Positions 15,349 through 25,700 of a DNA stretch of 64,000 bases are shown here, one piece after another (position 1 is the first letter of the stretch; each line of letters starts with the position of its first letter). The notes beneath the pieces were generated by a model that saw only the letters and a program-made list of their open reading frames with translations, was not told the origin of the DNA and ran no database searches. The position numbers and the translations under genes are program-made. The stretch comes from an uncultured Clostridia bacterium. Its GTDB lineage: Bacteria > Bacillota > Clostridia > TANB77 > CAG-508. Where the stretch lies: the NCBI GenBank assembly GCA_934168305.1, contig CAKPNF010000003.1:44806-108805 (forward strand), read 5' to 3'.

Positions 15349-17046
15349 TTATTTGCTATTAATTCTTTCGTAAACAACAAAGTTGTCGTCTGAATATAAT
15401 TCCTTATAATTTTTATCATTTGATTTTGTTATTATCATATTTGTTTTTGATTTTTTATAAATTAATACATGTGTTATATTATATTTTTCAAAAGTTTCTT
15501 CATAAAATTTTGATATGCCTGAAGTGTTTATAAAATCAGTAAATATGTCTTCATCTTTATTACCACTAAATTCTGGTGCATATAAATCTGCTCTTGAGTC
15601 AATAAAAACAGGTATTCCTCTAAATAACATATAACTACCATAATTGTACTCATTATAAAATCTTGCATTCTTTAAATCTATATTTTGTAATATGTAATCA
15701 CATGCAGCTACTGGATATGACTTAGCATTTACATATTCATCATCTAATTTGGGTTGTATTTTATAACAACTCCATATTACCATTGTTACACTTAATGCTA
15801 TTACAACAATAATAGTTTGAAAAGCTTTCTCAATTTCATCTAAAATATTTTTTGTATATATTTTCATTAAATTAACAATTAACCTTGTAAACATTACAGA
15901 GCCAATCAATACAAACATAGAAAATTGTCTTCTAGTAGATAACATTAAGTAACACAATCCTGATATCATTAATAAATCTGATAATCTTATTTTTGTTTTA
16001 GTAAAAATCAATATTGCTAAAAGTATTATCACCGTACACATTGCACTTGAATTATTTATAATAGTCATTGGTAAATGTTCACTAATATTCTTTGTTGTAT
16101 TACCTTGCATTGTTTTATACAAATATGTATAAGGTGTATCTCCAATTGGTGTTAACAATCCCATAAGTGCACATATAATCATTATAATTATTAAAAATTT
16201 AACATTATCTCTTTTCTTAAGTATTATCTTATATGGATTTCTATTTTCTTCTTCTCTTTTTATTTTAATTTTTGAAACTTTACTTTCCAAATTATCAAGT
16301 TCAGTTTTAAGTTTATCTACTTTTTCTGAAGTTTTTTTACTTCTGTTAGCAATTTTTATCCTACATTTTAATATAAGGACTTTTATTTTTTTATATATTA
16401 TAACATTTGATATCAAGCTTATGAAATATTCAGCTATATATGGTAAAAATAATACAAAGAAAAATGGCCAAACAGCTACATGTAAATTAGCAATTAATAA
16501 TGATATTATAACCAGTCCTACTCCATATCTAATTTTTCTATTTTCTATAAATTTTTCTATAAAAAATAATTCCCAAATAAATAATATAAAAGTTACCAAT
16601 TGTGCTCTTGCTGCAATATAATCTTGCAACATATATAATACACCTATAGTTATTATAAATGATATTGATTTGTTTTTAGTTAATTTAGAATTAACCAAAA
16701 ATATTGATATTCCTAATATAATTGATAATATACATGTTAATATATATACACCTTTAAATTCTGCTATAGAATATACCAAATATGTACATAAATCATATAA
16801 CCAGTGTGGATAAGTATAATTTAAATTTTTATGCCATGAAAAATGGTCCATCATGTCTATTCCGTTATTTTTTATGTACTCTCCTATTTTTATAGTATAA
16901 AATGTGTCATTTTGAAATGTTACAGGTGTTATACTTATACAGAATATTGCTATTAGTATAATTGCAACAATTGTAAAATTAACATTTATATTGATTTCTT
17001 TATTCATTAAATTTTTAAATTTATTCTGTGCTTTTTCTTCTTTCAT
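15349..17046 (-). CDS. Polytopic membrane protein, GT-C glycosyltransferase-like
   Basis: A 565-residue protein with about ten or more membrane segments, starting with NVNFTIVAIILIAIFCISI. An extracytoplasmic loop between the first two segments carries acidic and aromatic residues (DTFYTIKIGEYI and DHFSWHKNLNYTYPHWLYD), as in lipid-linked GT-C sugar transferases. A lysine- and glutamate-rich cytoplasmic coiled coil (about 230-275) interrupts the membrane part. The last 130 residues form an outside domain with YGSYMLFRGIPVFIDSRADLY, a pattern seen in such transferases. Substrate unknown. The gene is 54 bases upstream of rluD. The fold assignment is by topology and motif resemblance only. Confidence 0.5.
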   Translation of the reverse strand: MKEEKAQNKFKNLMNKEININVNFTIVAIILIAIFCISITPVTFQNDTFYTIKIGEYIKNNGIDMMDHFSWHKNLNYTYPHWLYDLCTYLVYSIAEFKGVYILTCILSIILGISIFLVNSKLTKNKSISFIITIGVLYMLQDYIAARAQLVTFILFIWELFFIEKFIENRKIRYGVGLVIISLLIANLHVAVWPFFFVLFLPYIAEYFISLISNVIIYKKIKVLILKCRIKIANRSKKTSEKVDKLKTELDNLESKVSKIKIKREEENRNPYKIILKKRDNVKFLIIIMIICALMGLLTPIGDTPYTYLYKTMQGNTTKNISEHLPMTIINNSSAMCTVIILLAILIFTKTKIRLSDLLMISGLCYLMLSTRRQFSMFVLIGSVMFTRLIVNLMKIYTKNILDEIEKAFQTIIVVIALSVTMVIWSCYKIQPKLDDEYVNAKSYPVAACDYILQNIDLKNARFYNEYNYGSYMLFRGIPVFIDSRADLYAPEFSGNKDEDIFTDFINTSGISKFYEETFEKYNITHVLIYKKSKTNMIITKSNDKNYKELYSDDNFVVYERINSK

Positions 17047-17454
17047 AAACCTTTTCCCTTCTCTTTTGATTTTATAGAATTATATCAAATAAAAAGAAAA
17101 AAAGCTACTGAAATTCTAAATTTATATAAAACAAAAAGTTACAGTTCAGTGAAGAATAATTATATTGTTGAATTCTTTGTCTCCCATGTGATGCTTTAAT
17201 TTTAATACATGATGTTTGATTGGAATGAAAAATAAAAAATCTTGTAAAAGAAAATGAGTAATTTTCACGTCGAGCGTAGCAAAGACTAAGTGAAAGAGTG
17301 CCATTAAGTTATTTTAGAAATTATTAGATTACGTATTGAACTAAAAAAAGTATAAATCTATATTATAATACTAATTTTGAGCCTGAGTAAAAGTGCCCCT
17401 TATTTACAACAAAAAACAGCATAGCTTTACAACTACGCTGTTCATTTACAACAT
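17047..17454. other. Intergenic region, nothing recognised except a terminator
   Basis: This 408-base gap between the membrane protein start and the SSB-like stop has no convincing coding frame. A TTTTCAC...GTGAAA inverted repeat around GTCGAGCGTAGCAAAGAC lies near 17266-17296 and may be a small hairpin RNA or remnant. The only firm element is the terminator at 17415-17442. Confidence 0.5.
17415..17442 (-). terminator. Intrinsic terminator after the SSB-like gene
   Basis: On the minus strand AACAGCGTAG pairs with CTATGCTGTT around an eight-base loop and is followed by TTTTTT, 13 bases after the stop codon. Confidence 0.85.
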
Positions 17455-18156
17455 TTATACTGCTTGTTGATTTTCATCTTCTTTAGTCTCTACTGTATCA
17501 TTTTCCTCAACCACTTCTAAACTACCAATAGAAACTTCATAAGCAACCCTATTTTCAACAGTTCCATCTTCATATTTCTTTTCATACATTCTAGATTGAA
17601 CTCTTCCCACCACTTTAACTTTAGTTCCAACTTCTAAGTTTTGGCAAAATCTTGCATTTCTTCCCCATGCAATTGTAGGAATATAGTCTGATTTATTATA
17701 TGCTCTATTAACTGCTAATAATATATCTGCAATTTCTCTACCAAAAGGTGTTTGTCTGTATATAGGTTTTTTACATATATAACCAACTAAAACCACTTCA
17801 TTTGTTATCATATCTTTTTTTGTCATTTCATTTTCTTCTTCTTCATTGTTTTCTTCTAATTCAACAACATCTTTTGCAAATACAGTTAATATTAATCTAT
17901 TTTTTTCGTTATCATAACTATTATATGATCTAAATTGTCCTTTTACTAACAAACTTTTACCTTGTGTTAACATTTCATCTGTTGCTAATCTTTCTGAAAC
18001 AGTTATTGGTATAATATCTGCATTTCCACTTAATCTTGCTATTTCTAAGTTAAATACATAAAATCTTTCTCCATAAATTTCATGACTGAATTTTTTCTCT
18101 CCTGTAACTTTTCCAACTAATGTTAAATAGTTGTTTTCTAAATAATTTGTATCCAA
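17455..18156 (-). CDS. Single-stranded DNA-binding-like protein with two OB folds
   Basis: The 233-residue protein has two SSB-type OB folds separated by an acidic linker (ELEENNEEEENE). The first is at about residues 8-95 (NYLTLVGKVTGEKKF). The second, at about 115-215, resembles Ssb most closely: NEVVLVGYICKKPIYRQTPFG, ILLAVNRAY and VKVVGRVQSRMYEKK. The normal Ssb C-terminal DDDIPF-type tip is not present; the tail is acidic but ends in NQQAV. It is probably an accessory ssDNA-binding protein rather than the essential Ssb. It is monocistronic with its own terminator. Confidence 0.75.
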   Translation of the reverse strand: MDTNYLENNYLTLVGKVTGEKKFSHEIYGERFYVFNLEIARLSGNADIIPITVSERLATDEMLTQGKSLLVKGQFRSYNSYDNEKNRLILTVFAKDVVELEENNEEEENEMTKKDMITNEVVLVGYICKKPIYRQTPFGREIADILLAVNRAYNKSDYIPTIAWGRNARFCQNLEVGTKVKVVGRVQSRMYEKKYEDGTVENRVAYEVSIGSLEVVEENDTVETKEDENQQAV

Positions 18157-18345
18157 TTTACTTCCTCCCTTATTTTTGTCTTTTTTGTACTCTTATCCTT
18201 ATGCTTTCTCTTTTTACTACACTTTCAATTATACACTATTTTTTTGGTTTTGTCTACATAAAAAGTTAAATTTATTCAAAAAATATAGTTTTTTCCATTA
18301 TTTCATTAATTATTTTTTATATAATTATACACTTTATGGAAATTT

Positions 18346-19120
18346 TTATTCACAAACTTGCATACCAGTTGAGTCAATTTTATAATTATCTTTATAAATT
18401 AATTCAGACACAGGTACAACATCATATCCTTTTTGTTTTATATTCTTTAGTAGCATATCTAAAGAATCAGCAGTATGTTTAGTACCATTGTGCATTAGTA
18501 TTATATCTCCTGATGATAATTTAGAATCCAATCTATTCCACATTTCATTACCAGTAAGTCCTGTATAATCTAAAGTATCCAAACTCCATTGAATAGTATA
18601 ATACCCCTTATCTGTTGATGATTTTATAACCGTATTATTATATTCACCATATGGAGCCCTATATAAATTTGTTCTTTTTCCAATTATACTTTCTATTTTA
18701 TCATTACTTTTTTCTATTTCTTCTATATTCTTTTCATAACTCAAATTATTTACATGTGGATGCGTATTACTATGACTTCCGAATTTCATGTCCCGCTTCA
18801 TTTATCTTCTTTACATAGTCTGGAAATTTATCAATCCAATCTCCTACCATAAAAAATGTTATTTTTACATTATTTTGTTCTAATATTTCTAATATTTTGT
18901 CAACATCATCAGCATTCCATGCACAATTCATTGTTAATGCAACCTTTTTTTCTTCTGTCTTTACTTTATATATAGGTAATAATTTATTTGAATTTGATGA
19001 TGTTTCAACTGTATTTTTTGATATAAAATTAATATTACCTGTTGCATAAAATAACAATACTACTGTAAATATTGATACTAAATACGCATAAATTTTGTCT
19101 TTTCTAAACACATAAAACAT
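18346..19120 (-). CDS. Polysaccharide deacetylase (PdaA/PdaB-like), split by a +1 shift at a CGG codon
   Basis: Probable NodB-fold deacetylase anchored by an N-terminal membrane segment (about residues 11-27). It lies 18 bases after cwlD; in spore formers CwlD with a PdaA-type deacetylase makes cortex muramic lactam. The zero frame reads AGHEI-CGG-AAG-TCA-TAG and stops at 18770. Skipping the C (plus-strand base 18781) gives AGHEIGSHSNTHPHV, the conserved metal-binding HSxxH motif, and continues through LYRAPYGEYN and ILMHNG to a stop at 18346, about 257 residues in all. The first motif is unusual: ALTMNCAWNADD, where the family normally has TFD, so the catalytic-base aspartate is asparagine (N65). 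Activity is therefore doubtful even with the frame restored. Confidence 0.82.
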
Positions 19121-19138
19121 ATAATCACCTAAAAAATT

Positions 19139-19858
19139 TTATTCATTAAAGTATTCAATTATTCCATTAAAAATTCCCCAAGCAAGTTTATTTTGATATT
19201 CATCATTTAATAATTGTTGTTCTTCCTCTGGATTAGATAAAAAACCACATTCAACAATTGATATTGGAATTTCAACATGTTTCATAATATAAACGGTATC
19301 TAATTTCATAGCAACCCTTTTATTTTCCTTTTGTATAGAACTATTTAAATTTGATTGAATTTTCTTGGCTAAGTTAATACTTTTTTCATTTTTACTATTG
19401 TAAAAACATTGCCAACCCCAATATTGTTGTTGTGGTATTTTATTTAAATGAATACTTACAAAAATATCTGCACTAGAATTATTACCAATTTTTACTCTAT
19501 TTCTAATATCCGATATTTTCTTTTCTCTTAAAGTATTTTTATCCAAATCATAAATAGCATTTTCATCAGAACGCGTTAAAATAACTGTGCATCCACTTTG
19601 CTCTAATAAATTTTGAACCTTTAATGCTATTTTTAAATTTGTTTCCGCTTCTGTTGTTCCTCTACTGCTTTGCGCTCCTTCATCTGGTACTCCATGCCCT
19701 GCATCTAATACAATTACTTTTCCTGAAACAGGTGTTGATGTTGTTTCTTGTATTTCTTGGTCTAAATTGATTTTTGTTCCTTCATATGAATATGCAAATA
19801 TCCCTAATACTAAAGAAATTACAATAATACTTATCCTTTTTTTATTTATAACTATCAT
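19139..19858 (-). CDS. cwlD: N-acetylmuramoyl-L-alanine amidase CwlD
   Basis: A zinc amidase that removes peptide from muramic acid. CwlD is required for spore cortex muramic lactam. The protein has an N-terminal membrane segment, then the Amidase_3 fold: VIVLDAGHGVPDEGAQ (first zinc His), the TEAETNL glutamate, IFVSIHLNKI (second His) and a PISIVECGFLSNPEEE end with the catalytic Glu. I chose ATG at 19858 because AAAGGGGAAG lies directly upstream, which makes nine upstream codons non-coding. It is followed 18 bases later by the deacetylase gene, as expected for a sporulation pair. Confidence 0.9.
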   Translation of the reverse strand: MIVINKKRISIIVISLVLGIFAYSYEGTKINLDQEIQETTSTPVSGKVIVLDAGHGVPDEGAQSSRGTTEAETNLKIALKVQNLLEQSGCTVILTRSDENAIYDLDKNTLREKKISDIRNRVKIGNNSSADIFVSIHLNKIPQQQYWGWQCFYNSKNEKSINLAKKIQSNLNSSIQKENKRVAMKLDTVYIMKHVEIPISIVECGFLSNPEEEQQLLNDEYQNKLAWGIFNGIIEYFNE

Positions 19859-19894
19859 TTTCTTCCCCTTTCTTTGTTTATACATATAAAAAAG

Positions 19895-19917
19895 CTCTTA
19901 ATAAAGAGTATTAAGAG
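19895..19917 (-). terminator. Intrinsic terminator between the GGDEF gene and cwlD
   Basis: CTCTTAATA pairs with TATTAAGAG around a five-base loop, with A-run and T-run on either side. It ends the transcript of the upstream REC-GGDEF gene. Confidence 0.8.
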
Positions 19918-19948
19918 TTTTTAATTTTATTCTTATTTTATCAATTAT

Positions 19949-20875
19949 TTATTTTTTCCTTCTATCAATAGCATAACTACTACCCATTATAGACTTAGCT
20001 GCATGTTTTACCTGAGCACCAACTTCTCCTATTTCCAACATATTAGCAAATCTACCTTTGTCAGCCTCAACAACACCGATAGAAATTGATGTAAGAGCAA
20101 ATTGTTCTATTACACCCTTTCTATTTGCAACTTCAATATAACCTTTTTCACAATCTTCTTCAGTAAAAAATTTAGGTACTTCAGCATCAAAATTTGCAAT
20201 TATACTTTCGCAAACCTCTTCACAATTCAATGTAGGAATTATAGCAACAAAATCATCACCACCTATGTGTCCAACAAATGCACCTTCAGCAATATGAGAA
20301 TGGATACATTTCATTATTGTATTTGCAGTAAATTTTATAATTTCGTCACCCTTTAAGAATCCATATACATCATTATATGCTTTAAAATTATCCAAGTCCA
20401 AATATAAGACAGAAAATTCCTCCTTATTTGATATTCTCTTCTTCAATTCAGCATGTATTTGAACATTTCCTGGCAACCCTGTAAGAGGACTAATTCTTCT
20501 ATTTATAGTAAGCAATCTACTTAAATTCTTTATTGTATAATAAAGATATTGAGCATTTACTGGTTTTCTTATATAATACTCTACTGATTTTTTTAATATT
20601 TTTATTCTATGTTCTTTATCAGGGTTAGATGAAACCACAATTATAGGAGTTATACTATTATCCTCATCATTTCTTATTTTTGTACATAAATCAACTATAT
20701 CTACTTCTATGGCATCTTCATTTATAATTATTATTGATGGTATATTTTTTAAAGCCAAATCTATTTTATCTGATTTTACACTTATAAATCTATATTCAGT
20801 ATCATTTTTAAATAGTTCTCTAAATACTAATACTGAAGATTCATCATCATCTATTATATAAATTTCCTGTATCAT
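19949..20875 (-). CDS. REC-GGDEF diguanylate cyclase
   Basis: A cytoplasmic two-domain signalling protein of 308 residues. The N-terminal receiver-like domain (about 1-120) keeps the acidic cluster DDD near residue 9 and a KP pair (IRKPVNAQ). The usual phospho-acceptor strand reads IIIINEDAI, with Asn or Glu where aspartate is expected, so phosphorylation is doubtful. The C-terminal GGDEF domain has LTGLPGN, DLDNFKAYND and the active signature HIGGDDF, so c-di-GMP synthesis is plausible. No RxxD inhibitory site is seen five residues before the signature. The gene overlaps the CmpB-like gene by four bases and they are likely cotranscribed. Confidence 0.88.
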   Translation of the reverse strand: MIQEIYIIDDDESSVLVFRELFKNDTEYRFISVKSDKIDLALKNIPSIIIINEDAIEVDIVDLCTKIRNDEDNSITPIIVVSSNPDKEHRIKILKKSVEYYIRKPVNAQYLYYTIKNLSRLLTINRRISPLTGLPGNVQIHAELKKRISNKEEFSVLYLDLDNFKAYNDVYGFLKGDEIIKFTANTIMKCIHSHIAEGAFVGHIGGDDFVAIIPTLNCEEVCESIIANFDAEVPKFFTEEDCEKGYIEVANRKGVIEQFALTSISIGVVEADKGRFANMLEIGEVGAQVKHAAKSIMGSSYAIDRRKK

Positions 20876-21669
20876 TTTTCCTCCTTAGTTTTATGTTTTA
20901 CATTTTTTATTATTTCTATTTTTCTATTTAGGATTTCTGTTATTTCTTTACTTTGTATATCTGGAAATGCTTTTTTTAGTCTATATACCCTTTTATACAA
21001 ATGCCTAAATAACCTGTTTTTCTTGTTATTTAGTTCATCTATTTTTTCTTGCATATTTTCCATTATATCATTTTTTATATCTTTACCTTTAATTTTTTTA
21101 ATCTCTTCAATTTTATCTTTTATTTGATTGTTCAATTGTTCAATTCTATCAAGTGCAGCTTTTATATTTATTGTTGTTACAATGCTAATTATTGTGTCAA
21201 TTACAAATATAACTACTACCGAACTTATTATAATCTTTAAATAAAATGGATTAATTAATTTAATATTTCTTTCAATAAATGGATGAATGTATTCTATGAA
21301 AAGAACTGATAAAATTCCCCAACATGTTGAATTAAACAAACAAACTCTTCCATTTATATTTATTTTATGAGAACTATAATCCCAATATTTTGTTTTAAAA
21401 ATTATTTCTAGCATTACTCCGACAATATATTCCCACAAAGATAAGACAATAAATGATATAATAAATAATACTAATATATTTTCTTTAAATTTCTCTAAAA
21501 ATAGGAGCATTATTATAGCCCCTATTCCATATATAGGACAAAAAGGTCCTATTAAAAATCCTGAGTTTATAGGCTTTTTTTCACAAAAACTTCTATATAT
21601 ACTTTCTAAAATCCATCCTGCAATAGAATAAATTACAAAATATGTTACTAAATTAAATATTGTATACAC
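20872..21669 (-). CDS. CmpB-family integral membrane protein (putative ABC transporter type IV)
   Basis: A 265-residue protein with about five membrane segments, followed by a long charged helical tail (about 190-265). Conserved features of the family recalled here are AGWILESIYRSF, the GFLIGPFCPIYGIGAI segment, and YWDYSSHKININGRVCL with NSTCWG. Family members are annotated as putative ABC transporter permeases, but their transport role is not established. It overlaps the downstream REC-GGDEF gene by four bases (ATGA), suggesting translational coupling and perhaps a membrane-linked signalling unit. Confidence 0.75.
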   Translation of the reverse strand: MYTIFNLVTYFVIYSIAGWILESIYRSFCEKKPINSGFLIGPFCPIYGIGAIIMLLFLEKFKENILVLFIISFIVLSLWEYIVGVMLEIIFKTKYWDYSSHKININGRVCLFNSTCWGILSVLFIEYIHPFIERNIKLINPFYLKIIISSVVVIFVIDTIISIVTTINIKAALDRIEQLNNQIKDKIEEIKKIKGKDIKNDIMENMQEKIDELNNKKNRLFRHLYKRVYRLKKAFPDIQSKEITEILNRKIEIIKNVKHKTKEEK

Positions 21670-21690
21670 TTCATTTTCCTTCCAGATTTA

Positions 21691-22632
21691 TTACTTTACA
21701 AATCTAACTACTCCTGTTGATTCACTAACACCGCTAGAATTATACACAGTAACTTCTATTATGTTTTCTCCATCTTTTAATTTCAAGTCGTCTGGTAATC
21801 TATATTGTATTTCTTTTAAGTCTTTGTTTTCTAAGTTTAATACATATTTTTGATTATCTTCTTTATTCAATATGAATTCAATTTTTGAAAGTTTTTCTTC
21901 ATCTGATGCCTGAATTACAAAGTGTTCTTTTTGTTCATCTATACCCATAACTATTTTTGGTTTTGAAACACCATTTATCTTTTGTTGTTTTGTATCTGTA
22001 TTGTTATCTTCATCAACCAATATTACTGTCAATGTATGTAAGCCTTTTATTGCTTCTATTTCTTCATCTACACTTGTACCATTTATTTGTATAGTTTTTT
22101 CCTCTTCTTCATCCCATCTATAAGTCATATAAGATATTGTTTTATCACCTTCAGATGTTATTCTTATTTTATTTCCTGATACTTCAATATCTATATTACT
22201 TTCAAGTTCATATTGTTTTTCATATGTCATTTCTTTTCCGTCTACATCTACAACTAAAACATGTAAAGTATTAGTTCCTGATGGTATGTTAATCTCTTTT
22301 TCCAGATATTTTCCATTATTTCCGTTTACAACAATTTTTTCATTATTGTTCCAATTATATTCGACTCTATCTATGTTCTTTTTATGCGTAATTTTTAACA
22401 AAATAGTATTATCCGTTTTATTTTCAATTGAAATTGTTGGTTCTATATTTTCGTCTTTTTGATTACTTTGTCCTTTATATATTGAATATCCACCTACTCC
22501 AACTAATAATATACCAAAAATAGACATTGCTATAGCAAAAAATTTTAGTATACTTCCAATTGCAATAGGTTGTGAACTCTTGCTTTTTTTATTATTATTA
22601 GTCGGCATACTCGTTGAAAGTATTTGATTCAT
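21691..22632 (-). CDS. Membrane-anchored protein with repeated Ig-like extracellular domains
   Basis: The 313-residue protein has a short polar N-terminus, a single membrane segment (about 30-52, FFAIAMSIFGILLVGVGGYSI) and an extracellular part of three Ig-like repeats of about 80 residues. Each repeat carries a similar strand pair: VEYNWNNNEKIVVNG, MTYRWDEEEEKTIQING and IEFILNKEDNQKYVLN, followed by GTNTLHVLVVDVDGKE, GLHTLTVILVDEDN or GENIIEVTVYNSSG. This looks like a surface-exposed stalk or cell-wall-associated protein. It sits downstream of the large adhesin gene on the same strand. Function unknown. Confidence 0.65.
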   Translation of the reverse strand: MNQILSTSMPTNNNKKSKSSQPIAIGSILKFFAIAMSIFGILLVGVGGYSIYKGQSNQKDENIEPTISIENKTDNTILLKITHKKNIDRVEYNWNNNEKIVVNGNNGKYLEKEINIPSGTNTLHVLVVDVDGKEMTYEKQYELESNIDIEVSGNKIRITSEGDKTISYMTYRWDEEEEKTIQINGTSVDEEIEAIKGLHTLTVILVDEDNNTDTKQQKINGVSKPKIVMGIDEQKEHFVIQASDEEKLSKIEFILNKEDNQKYVLNLENKDLKEIQYRLPDDLKLKDGENIIEVTVYNSSGVSESTGVVRFVK

Positions 22633-22718
22633 ATATTACACCTCTATTTACTTTTGTATTTTTCTAAAGAAATTATAACATAAGCATTTTTAAATGTAAA
22701 CTATTTTTTTACAAACTA

Positions 22719-22753
22719 AAAGGGATTTAGAGAATCTCACTCTTAATCCCTTA
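22719..22753. repeat. Palindromic repeat family A, degenerate single unit, copy 3
   Basis: AAAAGGGATTTAGAG...CTTAATCCCTTA is a degenerate unit with the AGGGATT/AATCCCT ends of family A. It lies just after the adhesin stop and may serve as a terminator-like hairpin. Confidence 0.6.
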
Positions 22754-22760
22754 TTTTAAA

Positions 22761-25700
22761 TTACAATACAAATTTTTTAATTAGAACTATTCCACCAGCA
22801 ATTGTTATTAACACAATAAATCCTAATGTGAAATAAATTCTTGTTTGACCTGTAGATACTGATAATAATACTGGTGCGTCGTCTATATCATCTTCTCCTG
22901 GTACTTTGTTATCTGGAGTTGAATCTATATCATGTAAATGTTTATCATTATAATCTTCAGATATTTCAGCTGTATTGACTTTTAATCCTAAGTTATCTTT
23001 TCCATTTATCCATGTAAGTAATACTTCTACTTCTGCACTTTCTCCTGGTTGTAATAATGTATTTTCTAATTTTCTTGTTGAAATTACATTATTTCCTTCA
23101 TCTGTCCAATCAGAGTTATCTTCTGCAACAAATTTTAGTCCTTCAGGTACATAATCAGTAATTTCTTTTGCATACCCTGCAACATCACCTTCATTTGTTA
23201 CTCTAATTGAATATTTGAATTTAACTGTTAATGAATTTAATTTCTTTCTATTAAGTTCAACTTTAACAACTTGTTCTGGATCATCTTCTGCTTTGTGCCC
23301 AGTTTCTGTTACTGTTTCTTTACCGTTTTCTATTACAATTGCTTGTGTTACCCATTTTCTTAATGCTAAGTCAAATGTTCTAACTACAACTTTCTCAAAA
23401 TCGTCATCATCTTCTTGTCCAGGTATGTAATCTCCTTTTTCATCATCTTTATATCCTGGTAATTCACTATCTACTGGTATTATTAAATTATCAGATTTTG
23501 AATCTCTATCAGTAACAATATTTTTATCTTCGTCTCTATATTCTGTTATATCAGCAATATTTGTTATCTTTTCTGAAGATTTAGCTGTATCTTTTACTTT
23601 ACACATAATTGGAACTTCTTTATATGATAATATTATTTTTCCATTATCATCTGTTGTTGTTGCATCTATTAAATGGTTACTTAAGTATTTTGTAGTTACA
23701 GTTCTTCCATCTTCTGATACACTCCATTTATATTGATCATTGAATTCACCATCAAGATATTCTAAGTATTCTGGTAAATGATCTTTAATTTCACTTGCAT
23801 ATCCAGCAATGTCACCTTCATTATATACTCTTAACATATATATTACATAATCATTTACAGACAATTCTACTGGTTCTTTTGTATGATTATATATTGCTGT
23901 TGTTATTAGTTTTCCATTTTCGTCAGTAGTATTTAATTTTGATGTATCAACTATTGGAGCTCTTGTATATGTTCCGTCTGAATTTTTTAAATATTCTGTT
24001 TCTTCTATATTAGTATCTTTACCTACTGCTATTATGAATTTTCTTAATGCTAAATCAAATGATTGTAATATTACATTGTCATAATCTTCATCGTCTTCAT
24101 ATTTAATCCATTTATCTGTGCTAGAGTCTCTATCATCTATATCGTCTCCATCACTGTCTGTGTCTTTTGTTATAGCAGCTTCGTTTCTTATTATTTTGTT
24201 ACTTAAGTTTTCTGCTGTTACTCTTAAATATACAGATACTTCTTTATAATCTGGGTTTTTATCATTTATTGTATTTATATATGGTTTTGAAGCATCAAAA
24301 GCTTTTATTAAGTTTGCACCTTCTGTTGCTATTTCTAATCCTTTTCCTTTTGCTAAGTAGTCAGTTTTTATAACTTCAACTTTTCTTGTATCATTATTTA
24401 CTGTTTTAAAATCCCATATTCCTTGGTTGTATTTAATTGCTTCTTTTTCGTTATCTGATAATGTAGTATCTGCTTCTATTTCGCTTTCAGTTTTATCAGA
24501 CCAAACAATTTCTAATCCATCTGGTATATCTTCTGTTATTTCAGAAGCATATCCATCTACATCTCCTTCATTATATACTCTAAATGTATATTTTACTATA
24601 TCTCCTTTTTTTACTGCTACAGGTTCTTTATTTAATGTATATTTGGCCGTTGTAGCTGTACCATTTGCTAATTCTGTTATATCTACATTTTCTATTCTTT
24701 CTGGTACTTTAGTTGCATTTACTTCTACTATTCTTTTTATTAATTTTAAATCAAAAGCTGCTGGTTCTAATACTAATTTTTCAAAGTCATCATCATCTTG
24801 TTCACCTTCGTAATAGTATGTTGAATCTGTTAAATCTGTTTTATTAGAATATTTTCCTTTATATTCTGGTATACTATCTTTACTTACATATGGTTTTGTA
24901 TATGGTTCAGAATCTCTATCTTTACCAACTTCATTTGTTATTACTGTATTATCAACTGCATCATATTCTTCTGCAATCCATGCAACATTTGTTAATATTT
25001 TTTTATTTTTAGAATCAGGTTTTGCAGTAACTTCACACTCAATTTCTATTGTTTCTGATTTCAAATTATTTTCTTTATATTCGTCAAGATTTGTTGTATT
25101 ATTACTATTTCTTGTTATTGTTACTATATTAGTTGTTTCATCATAATTTGCTGAAAATCCTGATGTAGTTACTTTACTAAATTTTAATCCTGTTGGTAAC
25201 TGGTCAACTATTTTTGTAGCTCTACCAGCTTTATCTCCTTCATTATATATTGTTAAGTTATATGTTACTATACTCCCTTTTTTTACTGTAACTGGATCTT
25301 TTTTATGTTTATATGTTGCTGTACCTTTTGTTTTTATAGTATTTTCATCAATATCCGGAATTCTTGAATCACTTCCAGTAAGAGTAACTCCATCAACTTT
25401 TGTTATGTATTTTCTTAATGCCAAGTCAAATTCTTTTACTTCTTCTGGTAATCTTTCAATTAATATAATTGGTTGTGTATTTTGTTCTGTTGCATTTGCA
25501 TATAATGTAATTTTTGTTCTTGAATTTGCTGTTCCATTTTCATATGTTACAGCATTTGCATTTGCTGTATTAATTAAGTAATTATATAATAGAACTGCTT
25601 GTTCTTGCCTTTGTTTTCCATCTCCTATTTTTTCACCGTCATCGTTAAATGTCATATTATAATCACTTAAACTTGTATATCCTTTTTCTTCTTGTGACAT

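Noticed and set aside
17266..17296. TTTTCAC...GTGAAA segment as a tRNA or riboswitch
   Set aside because: The short inverted repeat does not form a cloverleaf or match any riboswitch consensus I know.
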